From: Spirochaetota bacterium | GTDB taxonomy: Bacteria; Spirochaetota; B62-G9; DRHN01 | NCBI GenBank assembly: GCA_020342115.1 | Contig: CP070841.1 | Span: forward strand, 2,294,504-2,330,866 | Direction of reading: 5' to 3' | Length of the DNA stretch: 36,363 nucleotides | Shown: piece by piece, positions 23,371 to 31,798 of the stretch | How positions within the stretch are numbered: the stretch's first letter is position 1 | How the letters are laid out: every line of letters begins with the position of its first letter | Translations under genes and position numbers: made by a program | The notes under the pieces: model-generated | Seen by the model: only the letters and a program-made list of their open reading frames with translations | What the model was told of the DNA's origin: nothing | The model's database searches: none

Positions 23371-25677
23371 TTACTCGATCCTTCCTTCAATAATTTTCTT
23401 TGGTTTGAAGAAGTGGAGAGATGCCGGTAAAACAAATATCACACCTATAAAGCAGCCGATCATTGTAACAGAAATGAGAAGACCAAAGTAGAGTATGGGC
23501 TTGAAGCTCGAAAAGAGCAAAACGCAAAATCCCGCTATAAGGGTGAACGAGGTAAAAAAGATAGGGATACCCGAGTTGATGAGTGCTCCCCTTATTCTCT
23601 CAGTAAGAGGAAGGCTATGCCTTGTCCTTGCGAATCGTATTAAGTAATGGATGCTGTTGTCCACACCAAGTCCAACTGCAATACTTGCGATCATTGCAGT
23701 AATGAAATCGAGAGGAATACGGAAATAGCTCATTGCCCCGAAGTTAAGAAGCAGACCGAATATGATGGGTATTAACCCAAAAAGTCCATGTACAAAAGAC
23801 TTGAAAGTAATTGATATTATAATAAACACGATGAGAATACTTATTGCAATACTCATTAATTGGGATCGAACAGTATAGTCTACAAGTGAAACATAGATAA
23901 GATCAACTCCCGAAGAATTAACAGTGATCCCATTAAATGGATTATTATTGATGTATTCCTTGAACTCCCTCTTGAACTCTCTGAGCTCTACTACTGTGGG
24001 ATCTTTTGCATTGACTCTCGTCTCTCTTACGACTATGCTCGCGTTTTTAAAATCCTGAGTTATCACATTACTTAAGCTTTTTGTGAGCTCTGTCATCTTG
24101 AACATGAGAAGTATCTTCAACAGTTCTGCATCATTGTCGGGCAGCTTATAATAATCAGGATTGTTGTTGTTTATGAGTTGATTTGCCCTCTTTATATATC
24201 CAACAAAAGAGGTAGTGGCTCCAAAGAGGTTACGGTCTCGTATCCACTGCTCAACCTGATCCACATACCTCAAGGTGCTGAGGCTTTTAAAGTTCAACTC
24301 AGAATCATCTAGTGTCTCAAAATTTATATTTATTGTTGAAACACCGCCGAAGTTGGAACGTATATATCTTTCATTTACGAGAATCGGTGAATTCTTCTTA
24401 AAGAACCGCTTCCAGCTTGTATCAACAACAATGTTTCTTATTCCAACTAAAGACCATATCCCAACACAGAGGGCCAGAAGGAGGATTATTCTCCATTTAC
24501 CTAGTATGAAGTGGCCCAGCTTGGTAAACATTACGTTGATTTTGCTTCCCCTTCTCCATGCATGGAACTCTTTCCTTGGTTTTCTTAAGATGCTGAGAAT
24601 GCTGGGGAGAAAGGTGAGGCTCAGACACATAGAAAAGAATACACCAATGAGGACAAAGATGCCTAGCTCGAACATCGGCTTAATCTTGTTTATGGTGAGG
24701 GCAGCAAATCCTGCTATAGTGGTGAGAGCCGCAAGTATTATGGTTTTCCCGATATTGTTAATTGATCTTTCTACGTCCTCCTTGCGTTGCAGATCACTTT
24801 TTACATCTTTGTAGTACTGGTTGAGAAAATGTATGCTATAGGAGGAAGATATGACCAGGATGAGTGTAGGAAGCATTACACCCACTATGGTGATCTGTTT
24901 CCCAAATATCCCCATGAGCCCCAGGGTCCAGATTATACTTCCGATCATTATTGCCAGTGGGAGTACTATTCCTCGAATAGATCGGAAGTTGATGAATAGC
25001 ACAATGATTACAAGAAGGACAATGGGAACAGCGAGTCTTATTGCATCCCTGCTTACATACTCAGACACCCAGCTCTCTATTATCGGCCTGCCATGAATAT
25101 AAAACTCCTCAGGACCCCTGTACGGTTCCACTATATCAAACAGTCTTTTCTTTATGTCCTGTGTGTTGTAGTCATCACTCAGGCGGATATATATGGCAAG
25201 GGATTCACCATTTTCAGAGACAACGACATTTTTAAGTATTGGTTCTGAAAGCATCTCCTGTTTGTGTTGTTCTATCTTTTCCCTGGATTCCGGAATCTCG
25301 TTTCCTGGAAAACTCTCCTTTATAACAATCATTCCAAAAAGGTATTTGAAAACAGTTGCGTTGAGCGGATCTATAACCTCATCGACTTCGGGAAGGCGCT
25401 GGATCTGTTCTGAAATATTTTTAATCTTCGTGAGGGTAGAGAGTGAATAGGCATCGTCGGATTGCACACTGATCATGACAAAAGTTGAAGACCCAAACCT
25501 TTGCAGAGTTCTTTGCAGGGCGAGAAATTCCTCATTATCTTCCGGTGCAAGATCGATGAGGTTTGATGAGATTCTCACATTCTTCGAGAAAAAGGCAAAC
25601 ATGAGGGTGATGGCGAGAACCAAGATTATAATGGGGATTCTCAGCCTGATAATGAGCCTTGCAAACGTTTTTAACAT
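23371..25677 (-). CDS. RND exporter of the HAE3/MMPL family
   Basis: This protein of about 768 residues has the internal twofold symmetry of RND permeases: an N-terminal membrane helix (about 10-30), a large extracytoplasmic domain to about 215, five or six clustered helices with I-S-S-S-Y-S-I-H-F-L-N-Q-Y, then a second helix near 400, a second periplasmic domain and another helix cluster containing G-L-G-V-D-N-S-I-H-Y-L-I-R. The G-V-D-x-S-I-H motif in helix 10 is the proton-relay position. HAE3/MMPL proteins of this size in bacteria and archaea export lipids or hydrophobic compounds. No membrane-fusion or outer-membrane partner gene is adjacent. ATG 25677 is preferred; a TTG at 25713 extends it by 12 residues. 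Confidence 0.88.
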   Translation of the reverse strand: MLKTFARLIIRLRIPIIILVLAITLMFAFFSKNVRISSNLIDLAPEDNEEFLALQRTLQRFGSSTFVMISVQSDDAYSLSTLTKIKNISEQIQRLPEVDEVIDPLNATVFKYLFGMIVIKESFPGNEIPESREKIEQHKQEMLSEPILKNVVVSENGESLAIYIRLSDDYNTQDIKKRLFDIVEPYRGPEEFYIHGRPIIESWVSEYVSRDAIRLAVPIVLLVIIVLFINFRSIRGIVLPLAIMIGSIIWTLGLMGIFGKQITIVGVMLPTLILVISSSYSIHFLNQYYKDVKSDLQRKEDVERSINNIGKTIILAALTTIAGFAALTINKIKPMFELGIFVLIGVFFSMCLSLTFLPSILSILRKPRKEFHAWRRGSKINVMFTKLGHFILGKWRIILLLALCVGIWSLVGIRNIVVDTSWKRFFKKNSPILVNERYIRSNFGGVSTININFETLDDSELNFKSLSTLRYVDQVEQWIRDRNLFGATTSFVGYIKRANQLINNNNPDYYKLPDNDAELLKILLMFKMTELTKSLSNVITQDFKNASIVVRETRVNAKDPTVVELREFKREFKEYINNNPFNGITVNSSGVDLIYVSLVDYTVRSQLMSIAISILIVFIIISITFKSFVHGLFGLIPIIFGLLLNFGAMSYFRIPLDFITAMIASIAVGLGVDNSIHYLIRFARTRHSLPLTERIRGALINSGIPIFFTSFTLIAGFCVLLFSSFKPILYFGLLISVTMIGCFIGVIFVLPASLHFFKPKKIIEGRIE

Positions 25678-25818
25678 TAAGATAGACCGTTGTTTTTCCC
25701 AAAGTATATACAAACCTCATTGGACTGTCAATATTCTATTAAGTTGAAGACTCTTTTAATAAAACTTTTCATTCTTAGATGATTTTTATACATTATAGAT
25801 GAAGAGAGTGTATGAAGA

Positions 25819-26256
25819 ATGAATGATGAGCTTGTGGTTAAATGCAGGAGCTGTGGCGCAAAGAATCGTGTGATGCTTGATAAGCTTCGATCTCTTCCAA
25901 GATGTGGGAGATGTCAGCACCAACTTTTAATACCGGATAAAGCAATCAGTGTAAGTGAGAATGACTTCTCAAAAGAGGTGCTTGAGGAGACGATTCCAAC
26001 AGCAGTTGATTTCTGGGCACCGTGGTGTGGGCCATGTAGAATGGTAGCTCCCATTCTAGAGGAGATTGCTCGTGAATATCGAGGGAAGATCAAGATCGTA
26101 AAGATAAATTCTGACGACAATCAGAAACTGTCCGCACAGTACAGTATACAGGGTATTCCAACGCTCGTCCTCTTCAGAGATGGAAGGGAGATTGACAGAT
26201 TAATTGGAGTCGCTCCAAAGGAAAATATTGTACGTTTTCTTCATCTAAAGGGATAA
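25819..26256 (+). CDS. trxC: thioredoxin 2-like (zinc-ribbon thioredoxin)
   Basis: This 145-residue protein has an N-terminal zinc ribbon (C9-x-x-C12 and C29-x-x-C32) followed by a thioredoxin domain with W-C70-G-P-C73 and the cis-Pro loop G-I-P-T-L. This is the TrxC architecture, a disulfide reductase. It is cytosolic because no signal peptide is seen. It lies between the exporter and nikR with its own upstream region and may not belong to the hyp operon. Confidence 0.93.
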   Translation: MNDELVVKCRSCGAKNRVMLDKLRSLPRCGRCQHQLLIPDKAISVSENDFSKEVLEETIPTAVDFWAPWCGPCRMVAPILEEIAREYRGKIKIVKINSDDNQKLSAQYSIQGIPTLVLFRDGREIDRLIGVAPKENIVRFLHLKG

Positions 26257-26331
26257 AAAACAATAGCTGCCTGTTTATAATCCACCCGCCGGCGAAGCAG
26301 AGAAATAGTATAGGTTGAGAAGGAGAGTTTT

Positions 26332-26742
26332 ATGCTGATGAGGTTCGGTGTTTCTATGGAAAAGGATCTTCTCGAGTCCTTTGACCATTTTATTATCAAA
26401 CGAGGTTTCCATAATAGAAGTGAAGCAATACGTGATCTCATACGTGAAAAGCTCTCCAGGGAAAAAGGGTTCAAGACACATAAAGTGATGGGAACAGTAA
26501 CCATTGTTTATAATCATCATATAAGGGGACTTTCTGAAAAGCTCACAGACTTGCAGCACGATTTTCAGCGGTATATTCAATTTACAAACCACGTTCATAT
26601 TACACACGATTATTGCCTCGAAGTTATTGTTGTAAAGGGTACCGAGAAAATTTTGCGAGATTTCACAAACAGAATTGGCGGCCAGAAGGGTGTAATGATG
26701 GCCCTTCCCTCATTCCTAACAATAGACATCGATGAAGGTTAG
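26332..26742 (+). CDS. nikR: nickel-responsive transcriptional regulator
   Basis: This 136-residue protein has an N-terminal ribbon-helix-helix DNA-binding domain (M-R-F-G-V-S-M-E, then helices with R-S-E-A-I-R-D-L-I) and a C-terminal ACT-like nickel domain. The square-planar nickel ligands H76, H87, H89 and C95 all fall at the same numbers as in E. coli NikR. With nickel it normally represses uptake genes, or activates or represses nickel-enzyme genes in other bacteria. AGGAG lies 6 bases before ATG 26332. It is followed by hypA after 99 bases, so the maturation genes are the natural candidate targets. Confidence 0.95.
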   Translation: MLMRFGVSMEKDLLESFDHFIIKRGFHNRSEAIRDLIREKLSREKGFKTHKVMGTVTIVYNHHIRGLSEKLTDLQHDFQRYIQFTNHVHITHDYCLEVIVVKGTEKILRDFTNRIGGQKGVMMALPSFLTIDIDEG

Positions 26743-26758
26743 CCATTCGACTGTTTAC

Positions 26759-26787
26759 TTGACCCGTTTTTTTCATCGTATTAAATT
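26759..26787 (+). promoter_or_regulatory. possible promoter of the hyp cluster
   Basis: TTGACC (26759-26764), 17 bases and TAAATT (26782-26787), in the nikR-hypA gap, about 55 bases before hypA. A GGTAACAAA half-site just downstream (about 26792-26800) resembles half of the deltaproteobacterial NikR operator (GTAACAC), but no matching second half is at the expected distance. Confidence 0.4.
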
Positions 26788-26841
26788 AATGCGGTAACAA
26801 ATATCTGTAAATCATTGACATAATAGCTAAGAATCATATCG

Positions 26842-27177
26842 ATGCATGAGCTCTCGATAGCAGAGGAACTCCTCCATTTAATTGAAAGCAGGGCACATCA
26901 GGAGGGAATTAAAAAGGTTGATCAAATTAATCTTCGGATTGGGGAACTCTCTGGAGTATTTCCCGATTCTTTGGAGTTTGCCTTTGAAGTGCTTTCAAAA
27001 GGTAAGATTACCGAAGGAGCATATATTAATATAGAGATGGTAACTCCAAAATTTCAGTGTATTAATTGCGGCAACTATACAGCCAGCGTGGTTGAGAAAT
27101 GTCCCACGTGCAGTTCTTCTGATATGAACTTCAGCGGAGGTGATGAGCTAGAGATCATTTCTTTCGAAGGCGATTAA
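26842..27177 (+). CDS. hypA: hydrogenase maturation nickel metallochaperone
   Basis: This 111-residue protein begins M-H2-E-L-S, the nickel-binding N-terminus of HypA, and contains a zinc site C73-x-x-C76 ... C87-x-x-C90. It delivers nickel to the NiFe-hydrogenase large subunit with HypB. Length and motifs are complete. No clear ribosome site is visible before ATG 26842. It is the first gene of the hypA-B-F-C-D-E run. Confidence 0.95.
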   Translation: MHELSIAEELLHLIESRAHQEGIKKVDQINLRIGELSGVFPDSLEFAFEVLSKGKITEGAYINIEMVTPKFQCINCGNYTASVVEKCPTCSSSDMNFSGGDELEIISFEGD

Positions 27178-27226
27178 ATCGAGTCAGTAAACGAAAACCA
27201 GTAACACAAATAAAGAGGATATGCGA

Positions 27227-27880
27227 ATGAAAATTAGTGTAATGTCAGACATACTCAAGGCAAACGATCTGCTTGCAGAGGACATAAAGAAACTCCTATT
27301 TGAGAAAAACATCACTGCATGGAACCTCATGGGTTCACCTGGATCGGGAAAAACCGCTATTCTTGAAAGACTTATTCCCATGCTTCCGGAAACACTACGT
27401 GCTGCTGTGATTGAGGGAGATCTAGCAACTTCAAATGATGCAGTAAGAATTGCGCGTACAGGAGTGCAGTCAACTCAGATCAACACGGGTGGTGCATGCC
27501 ATCTTGATGCTGCAATGATACGCTCAGCTCTGGAAGAGATCGAGATTGATGCAATATCCATTCTATTTATCGAAAATGTCGGCAACCTCGTCTGTCCTTC
27601 TAGTTTCTCGCTTGGTGAATCCGGCAGGATCATTGTCTCTAGCATCACTGAGGGAGATGATAAACCTGAGAAATATCCTTCAATGTTTAAGACAGCCGAT
27701 CTTGTTTTAGTGAACAAAATGGACCTTCTGGGAAATACGAACTTTCAAATGGAATCATTTATGAAGGGAATGCGGAAAGTAAATCGTAATGCGAGTGTAC
27801 TCCCTGTTTCTGCTATAGAAGGTACTGGGTTTGATTCTACCCTCCAGTGGCTATTAAAGCATGTCAAGAAATCCCGTTAG
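27227..27880 (+). CDS. hypB: hydrogenase maturation GTPase
   Basis: This 217-residue SIMIBI-class GTPase has the P-loop G-S-P-G-S-G-K-T at 36-43, E-G-D-L-A-T, the interface metal site G-G-A-C91-H92, E-N-V-G-N-L-V-C-P and N-K-M-D-L. It supplies GTP-driven nickel insertion with HypA. The N-terminal C-x-x-C-G-C nickel site and the His-rich tail seen in some HypB proteins are absent, so only the dimer-interface metal site remains. AAGAGGA at 27213-27219 favours ATG 27227 over 27221. The reading frame overlaps hypF by up to 20 bases. Confidence 0.94.
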   Translation: MKISVMSDILKANDLLAEDIKKLLFEKNITAWNLMGSPGSGKTAILERLIPMLPETLRAAVIEGDLATSNDAVRIARTGVQSTQINTGGACHLDAAMIRSALEEIEIDAISILFIENVGNLVCPSSFSLGESGRIIVSSITEGDDKPEKYPSMFKTADLVLVNKMDLLGNTNFQMESFMKGMRKVNRNASVLPVSAIEGTGFDSTLQWLLKHVKKSR

Positions 27881-30218
27881 AAAGTTTTATCAAATGAATG
27901 ATGATACGGTAGTTGGCGCTACTATTCATTTTTCAGGCATTGTTCAGGGGGTCGGCTTTCGACCGACTGTATACAGAATCGCAAAGAGGTACGGCCTCAA
28001 AGGGCATGTAAAAAACACCGATATTGGTGTTTTCATAGAGGTTGAGGGAAAACGAAGCAGCATTAATAATTTTTACCACAATATAATTAATAATCCTCCC
28101 GAGCTTGCTGAGATTACAGACAGTTCAATAGACTTTCACGAACCCTTAAATTTTAAGAGCTTTGTTATAATTGATAGTGAGGATGGAACGGGATTTTCTC
28201 CGATCGCTCCTGATATAGCAACATGTAATGACTGTCTTCAAGATATATTCGATAAAAGTGATAGGAGGTATCATTATCCATTTACTAATTGTACTAATTG
28301 CGGCCCTAGATTCACTATTACCAAAGCGATACCATATGACAGAAAGAACACAACAATGAGTGGATTCATCATGTGCGAGCAGTGTCAGCGAGAATATGAT
28401 AGTCCGGATGATCGTCGATACCATGCACAGCCAAACGCATGCGGACTCTGCGGGCCACATGTCAATCTGTATTCTCGAGGTGGTAGTGAGATATCTGGGG
28501 ATCCTATTGCCGGATGCATCGAGCTGCTGAATAGTGGAAAAATTGTGGCGATAAAGGGTATTGGCGGATACCATCTTGCATGTGACCCGACAAACCATGA
28601 AGCTGTCCTTAAGCTGAGAAAGCGGAAGCGAAGGCCGGGGAAGCCATTTGCACTGATGGTGAAAAATCTAGAGATAGCAAAGAAGTACTGCTATGTAAAC
28701 GAAATAGAGGGGGAGCTTCTTCTTTCACCTGAAAGGCCGATTGTTCTTGTGCCAAAAAGGGTCCTTCAACAATCGATCTCACCAATGGTTGCCCCTGATA
28801 CCAATTTCTTAGGTCTAATGCTTCCCTATACTCCTCTTCATCATATTATTCTCGAAGAAATTACTCATCAAGAGAGAGGCGGGATTCTTGTAATGACAAG
28901 CGCAAATTTTTCTGAAGAACCACTTTTCTTCAGAGATAAAGATGCGAGTGAAGGCCTGCATAATATAGCAGATGCATTTCTGGTGCATGATCGGGAAATA
29001 GAACGACCATGTGATGATTCTGTTATAAGAGTGGTTGAGAATACGATAATTCCTGTACGTAGATCGCGCGGTTATGTACCGAGGGGTATAGCCATTGGTA
29101 TCTCAAATCACAATGTCTTCTCAGCCGGAGCCTCGGAGAAAAACACTTTCTGTGTATTCAGGGACCAAAAAGCATATGTCAGTCATTATATAGGTGATCT
29201 TGTAAATGAGCCAAGTATTGATGCCTATACAAGAGGAATAGATGATTTTATAGATATTTTTCGAATTAATCCAGAGGTCGTTGCCTGCGATCTACATCCG
29301 GATTACCACAGTACTATATATGCGGAAGAACTTGCTAAAAGGTGGGGAGTAACAATCTACCGGATTCAACACCATTATGCGCACATAGCATCAGTACTCG
29401 CAGAGTATGGGATTGAAGGTCCGGTTATTGGCATCGCCTTTGACGGTACTGGTTATGGAGAAGATGGAAATATATGGGGAGGTGAGTTTCTTGTTGCTGA
29501 TGGGAAAGAGTATGAGCGTGTAGGGCATTATGCTTATGTGCCTATGCCCGGTGGAGAGCGCAGCATTATCGAGATAGATAGAATGGCAATTTCATACCTT
29601 CTTATGGCATACGGGGATTCAGCTCATATACCTGATTTTCCTTTTATTGACAACAAGGAAGCCGAAAGGCTTACTATTTTTGAAAAGATTTTGGAAAAAC
29701 ATATTAACTCTCCACTTACCTCTTCATGCGGCAGATTGTTCGATGCAGTATCAGCTTTAATAGGGCTTTGCTCGACTCCGACATATGATGCACAGGGTGC
29801 GATATTGCTTGAAAGAGAAGCAGGAGATTTTGATTCCTCGCTCGCTCCTTACCAATACAGCATTGATAAGGATAATAGGATTCATTTTGATCAGATGATT
29901 CGAGAGATCGTTAATGATAAAATTCAAGGTATTCAAAATGGGATTATTGCAGGACGTTTTCATATGACAATCATCACTTCAGCTGTTGAGCTCTGTGAAA
30001 GAATAAGGAATAACACAGGCATCGGTGCAGTTTCTCTCTCTGGAGGTGTGTTCCAGAACAGAATTGTGTTTAAAGGACTATTTCATAAACTCATGGAGAG
30101 AGGATTCTCCACTAAGATAAACACTCTCCTGCCGCCTAATGATGGCTGTATTTCTCTTGGCCAGGGGTTGGTTGCACTAAATAGGCTGAAAGAAGGGATA
30201 AAAACAATTAACCGTTGA
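27861..30218 (+). CDS. hypF: carbamoyltransferase HypF
   Basis: This 785-residue multidomain enzyme turns carbamoyl phosphate into the carbamoyl group passed to HypE, the source of the hydrogenase cyanide ligands. In order it has an acylphosphatase domain (G-I-V-Q-G-V-G-F-R-P near 26-35), paired zinc fingers (C-N-D-C, C-T-N-C, C-E-Q-C, C-G-L-C), a YrdC-like domain (about 210-390) and a Kae1-like domain with H-H-Y-A-H and G-I-A-F-D-G-T-G-Y-G-E-D. The length is typical (750-785). ATG 27861 overlaps hypB; ATG 27894 is an alternative start that would shorten it by 11 residues. Neither has a clear ribosome site, so coupling to hypB is likely. Confidence 0.95.
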   Translation: MSRNPVRKFYQMNDDTVVGATIHFSGIVQGVGFRPTVYRIAKRYGLKGHVKNTDIGVFIEVEGKRSSINNFYHNIINNPPELAEITDSSIDFHEPLNFKSFVIIDSEDGTGFSPIAPDIATCNDCLQDIFDKSDRRYHYPFTNCTNCGPRFTITKAIPYDRKNTTMSGFIMCEQCQREYDSPDDRRYHAQPNACGLCGPHVNLYSRGGSEISGDPIAGCIELLNSGKIVAIKGIGGYHLACDPTNHEAVLKLRKRKRRPGKPFALMVKNLEIAKKYCYVNEIEGELLLSPERPIVLVPKRVLQQSISPMVAPDTNFLGLMLPYTPLHHIILEEITHQERGGILVMTSANFSEEPLFFRDKDASEGLHNIADAFLVHDREIERPCDDSVIRVVENTIIPVRRSRGYVPRGIAIGISNHNVFSAGASEKNTFCVFRDQKAYVSHYIGDLVNEPSIDAYTRGIDDFIDIFRINPEVVACDLHPDYHSTIYAEELAKRWGVTIYRIQHHYAHIASVLAEYGIEGPVIGIAFDGTGYGEDGNIWGGEFLVADGKEYERVGHYAYVPMPGGERSIIEIDRMAISYLLMAYGDSAHIPDFPFIDNKEAERLTIFEKILEKHINSPLTSSCGRLFDAVSALIGLCSTPTYDAQGAILLEREAGDFDSSLAPYQYSIDKDNRIHFDQMIREIVNDKIQGIQNGIIAGRFHMTIITSAVELCERIRNNTGIGAVSLSGGVFQNRIVFKGLFHKLMERGFSTKINTLLPPNDGCISLGQGLVALNRLKEGIKTINR

Positions 30219-30274
30219 TAACAAATGAACTATTATCTATGGATAGTACATAAGAAACAAATATTTAATCGCCG

Positions 30275-30299
30275 GTTACTAATATCAAATATCGATAAC
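30275..30299. promoter_or_regulatory. candidate NikR-like dyad upstream of hypC
   Basis: GGTTAC and ATAACA halves (outer match GTTA/TAAC) lie about 15 bases apart in the hypF-hypC gap. This resembles the GTGTTAC-N13/14-GTAACAC operator reported for NikR in deltaproteobacteria, with mismatches in both halves. It is suggestive only. Confidence 0.25.
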
Positions 30300-30318
30300 A
30301 ATATCATGGCCGGCTCTA

Positions 30319-30372
30319 AATTGGTCATTTATAATGACCAATTAGGTAGTTGGTACTCATGTCACCAACTAC
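30319..30372. repeat. two adjacent perfect hairpins in the hypF-hypC gap
   Basis: The first is AATTGGTCATT (30319-30329) and AATGACCAATT (30333-30343) around a 3-base loop. The second is GTAGTTGGT (30346-30354) and ACCAACTAC (30364-30372) around a 9-base loop. They are 2 bases apart and both contain TTGGT/ACCAA. Neither is followed by a T-run, so they are not simple terminators. They could be operator sites or RNA structures that separate hypF from hypCDE expression. The whole 252-base gap (30219-30470) holds no gene. Confidence 0.6.
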
Positions 30373-30470
30373 TAATTAGTTATTCAGTTTGTTATTTCAT
30401 GAAAGCTTATATGGTATCAAGTTATTTGTCTGTTTAACAAATTACACCAATAATAGGGAGGTTGTGTACA

Positions 30471-30701
30471 GTGTGTCTTGCAGTACCAGGGCAGTTGATT
30501 ACAAAGGAAGGTGAGACAGGAGTTGTAGAACTTGGCGGAGTGCGAAGAACTGTCGGGCTCCAGTTGGTTCCGGAAACGAAACCGGGAGATTGGGTGCTGC
30601 TTCATGCAGGGTTTGCAATACAGGTGATAGATGAGCATGAGGCTAAGACAACGATCTCTCTTTTAGAGGAATTTTTTCAGGCCCAGGGGGAAGAAGGGTG
30701 A
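30471..30701 (+). CDS. hypC: hydrogenase assembly chaperone HypC
   Basis: This 76-residue OB-fold protein starts M-C-L-A-V-P-G. Cys2 is essential because HypC carries the Fe(CN)2CO unit with HypD. This fixes the start at GTG 30471, not the in-frame TTG 30462. AGGGAGG at 30455-30461 lies 9 bases upstream. V-G-D/W-V-L-L-H-A-G-F-A-I and a final acidic tail are as expected. The last 4 bases overlap hypD (GTGA), so the two are translationally coupled. Confidence 0.95.
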   Translation: MCLAVPGQLITKEGETGVVELGGVRRTVGLQLVPETKPGDWVLLHAGFAIQVIDEHEAKTTISLLEEFFQAQGEEG

Positions 30702-31798
30702 GTGATCTCAAAGGATTCAGAGACACTGAGAGGGTAAAAAACCTCATAGAAAAGATCGAGAATATATACCCTGGCGGGGAATTGAAATTTATGGAAGTGT
30801 GCGGGACACACACAATGGCGATCGCCAAGTTCGGGCTTAGAAGATTGATGCCGGCAGGGCTCATGCTCCTTTCTGGACCGGGCTGTCCTGTGTGTGTTAC
30901 CCCAGCAGCAGTCATAGATGCGGCCATAAAAATCTCAAGCGAACCGAACACAGTTATAGTGACCTTCGGCGATATGATGAGTGTTCCGGGCACCGATACA
31001 AACTTCGAGCACATGAGAGCAGGGGGAGCCGATGTAAGGGTACTATATTCTGTGTACGATATGCTTGAGATGGCAGCCGGTGAGCCGAACAACAACTTTG
31101 TCTTCATTTCTGTTGGTTTCGAAACAACAACTCCCGGTATAGCACTCTCGATTCTTGAAACAAGAAAGAGAGGGCTCAAGAATGTGTACTTCATTGTGGC
31201 CAACCGTCTTGTTGTCCCTGCACTGGATGCACTCATGCGATCCGGTGAAGTGCATATAGATGGTTTCCTGTGCCCCGGTCATGTAAGCGTGATTATAGGA
31301 TGGGAGGCGTACAGACCTATTGCCGAAAGGTACAATGTACCTTGTGTCGTTGCTGGATTCGAGCCAGTCGATATACTTCTTGCGATTCATGATATCATTG
31401 CACGGGTTGTCGATGGAACCGGAGGTGTTGGAAACTCCTACTCCAGAGTAGTAACCGGGGCTGGCAATCCTGAGGCTCAGAGAATCATGAACGAGGTGTT
31501 TCAGATTGTTGAAGCAGAATGGAGAGCAATTGGCGTGATCCCTGAGTCTGGACTTGAATTGCGTGATGAATATGCTGACCTGGACGCATTCAAGCGGTTT
31601 GGTATAGAGCTTTTGCAAGTACCAGATCCTCCGGGATGCAGATGTGGAGATGTTATGACGGGGTTGATCTTTCCTCCTCAATGCAAACTCTTCGGTAAAC
31701 GATGCACTCCTGAATCCCCTGTCGGACCATGTATGGTGAGCTCAGAGGGTTCTTGCGCAGCATACTACAAGTATGGGGAGATGAATGAAAGAGGATAA
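30698..31798 (+). CDS. hypD: hydrogenase maturation iron-sulfur protein HypD
   Basis: This 366-residue protein holds the iron during assembly of the hydrogenase Fe(CN)2CO group and carries a 4Fe-4S cluster. Motifs are E-V-C35-G-T-H-T, G-P-G-C63-P-V-C66, F-C-P-G-H-V-S and the C-terminal cluster cysteines in G-C-R-C-G-D-V, P-P-Q-C-K-L-F-G-x-x-C, P-C-M-V-S and G-S-C-A-A-Y-Y. The start is GTG 30698 overlapping the hypC stop. It overlaps the annotated hypE frame by 14 bases if the long hypE start is used. Confidence 0.96.
   Translation: MSDLKGFRDTERVKNLIEKIENIYPGGELKFMEVCGTHTMAIAKFGLRRLMPAGLMLLSGPGCPVCVTPAAVIDAAIKISSEPNTVIVTFGDMMSVPGTDTNFEHMRAGGADVRVLYSVYDMLEMAAGEPNNNFVFISVGFETTTPGIALSILETRKRGLKNVYFIVANRLVVPALDALMRSGEVHIDGFLCPGHVSVIIGWEAYRPIAERYNVPCVVAGFEPVDILLAIHDIIARVVDGTGGVGNSYSRVVTGAGNPEAQRIMNEVFQIVEAEWRAIGVIPESGLELRDEYADLDAFKRFGIELLQVPDPPGCRCGDVMTGLIFPPQCKLFGKRCTPESPVGPCMVSSEGSCAAYYKYGEMNERG

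Noticed and set aside
24275..25096. Plus-strand frames of up to 179 codons opposite the MMPL exporter
   Set aside because: Antisense to a well-supported exporter and without recognisable domains.
26743..26841. Full NikR operator before hypA
   Set aside because: Only one half-site (GGTAACA) is visible and no matching half lies at the known spacing, so a full operator is not claimed.
28146..28598. 150-codon minus-strand frame inside hypF
   Set aside because: Antisense to the zinc-finger part of hypF; composition follows hypF codon positions.
31043..31681. 212-codon minus-strand frame inside hypD
   Set aside because: Antisense to hypD, whose cysteine motifs are complete. It has no promoter, ribosome site or family signature.
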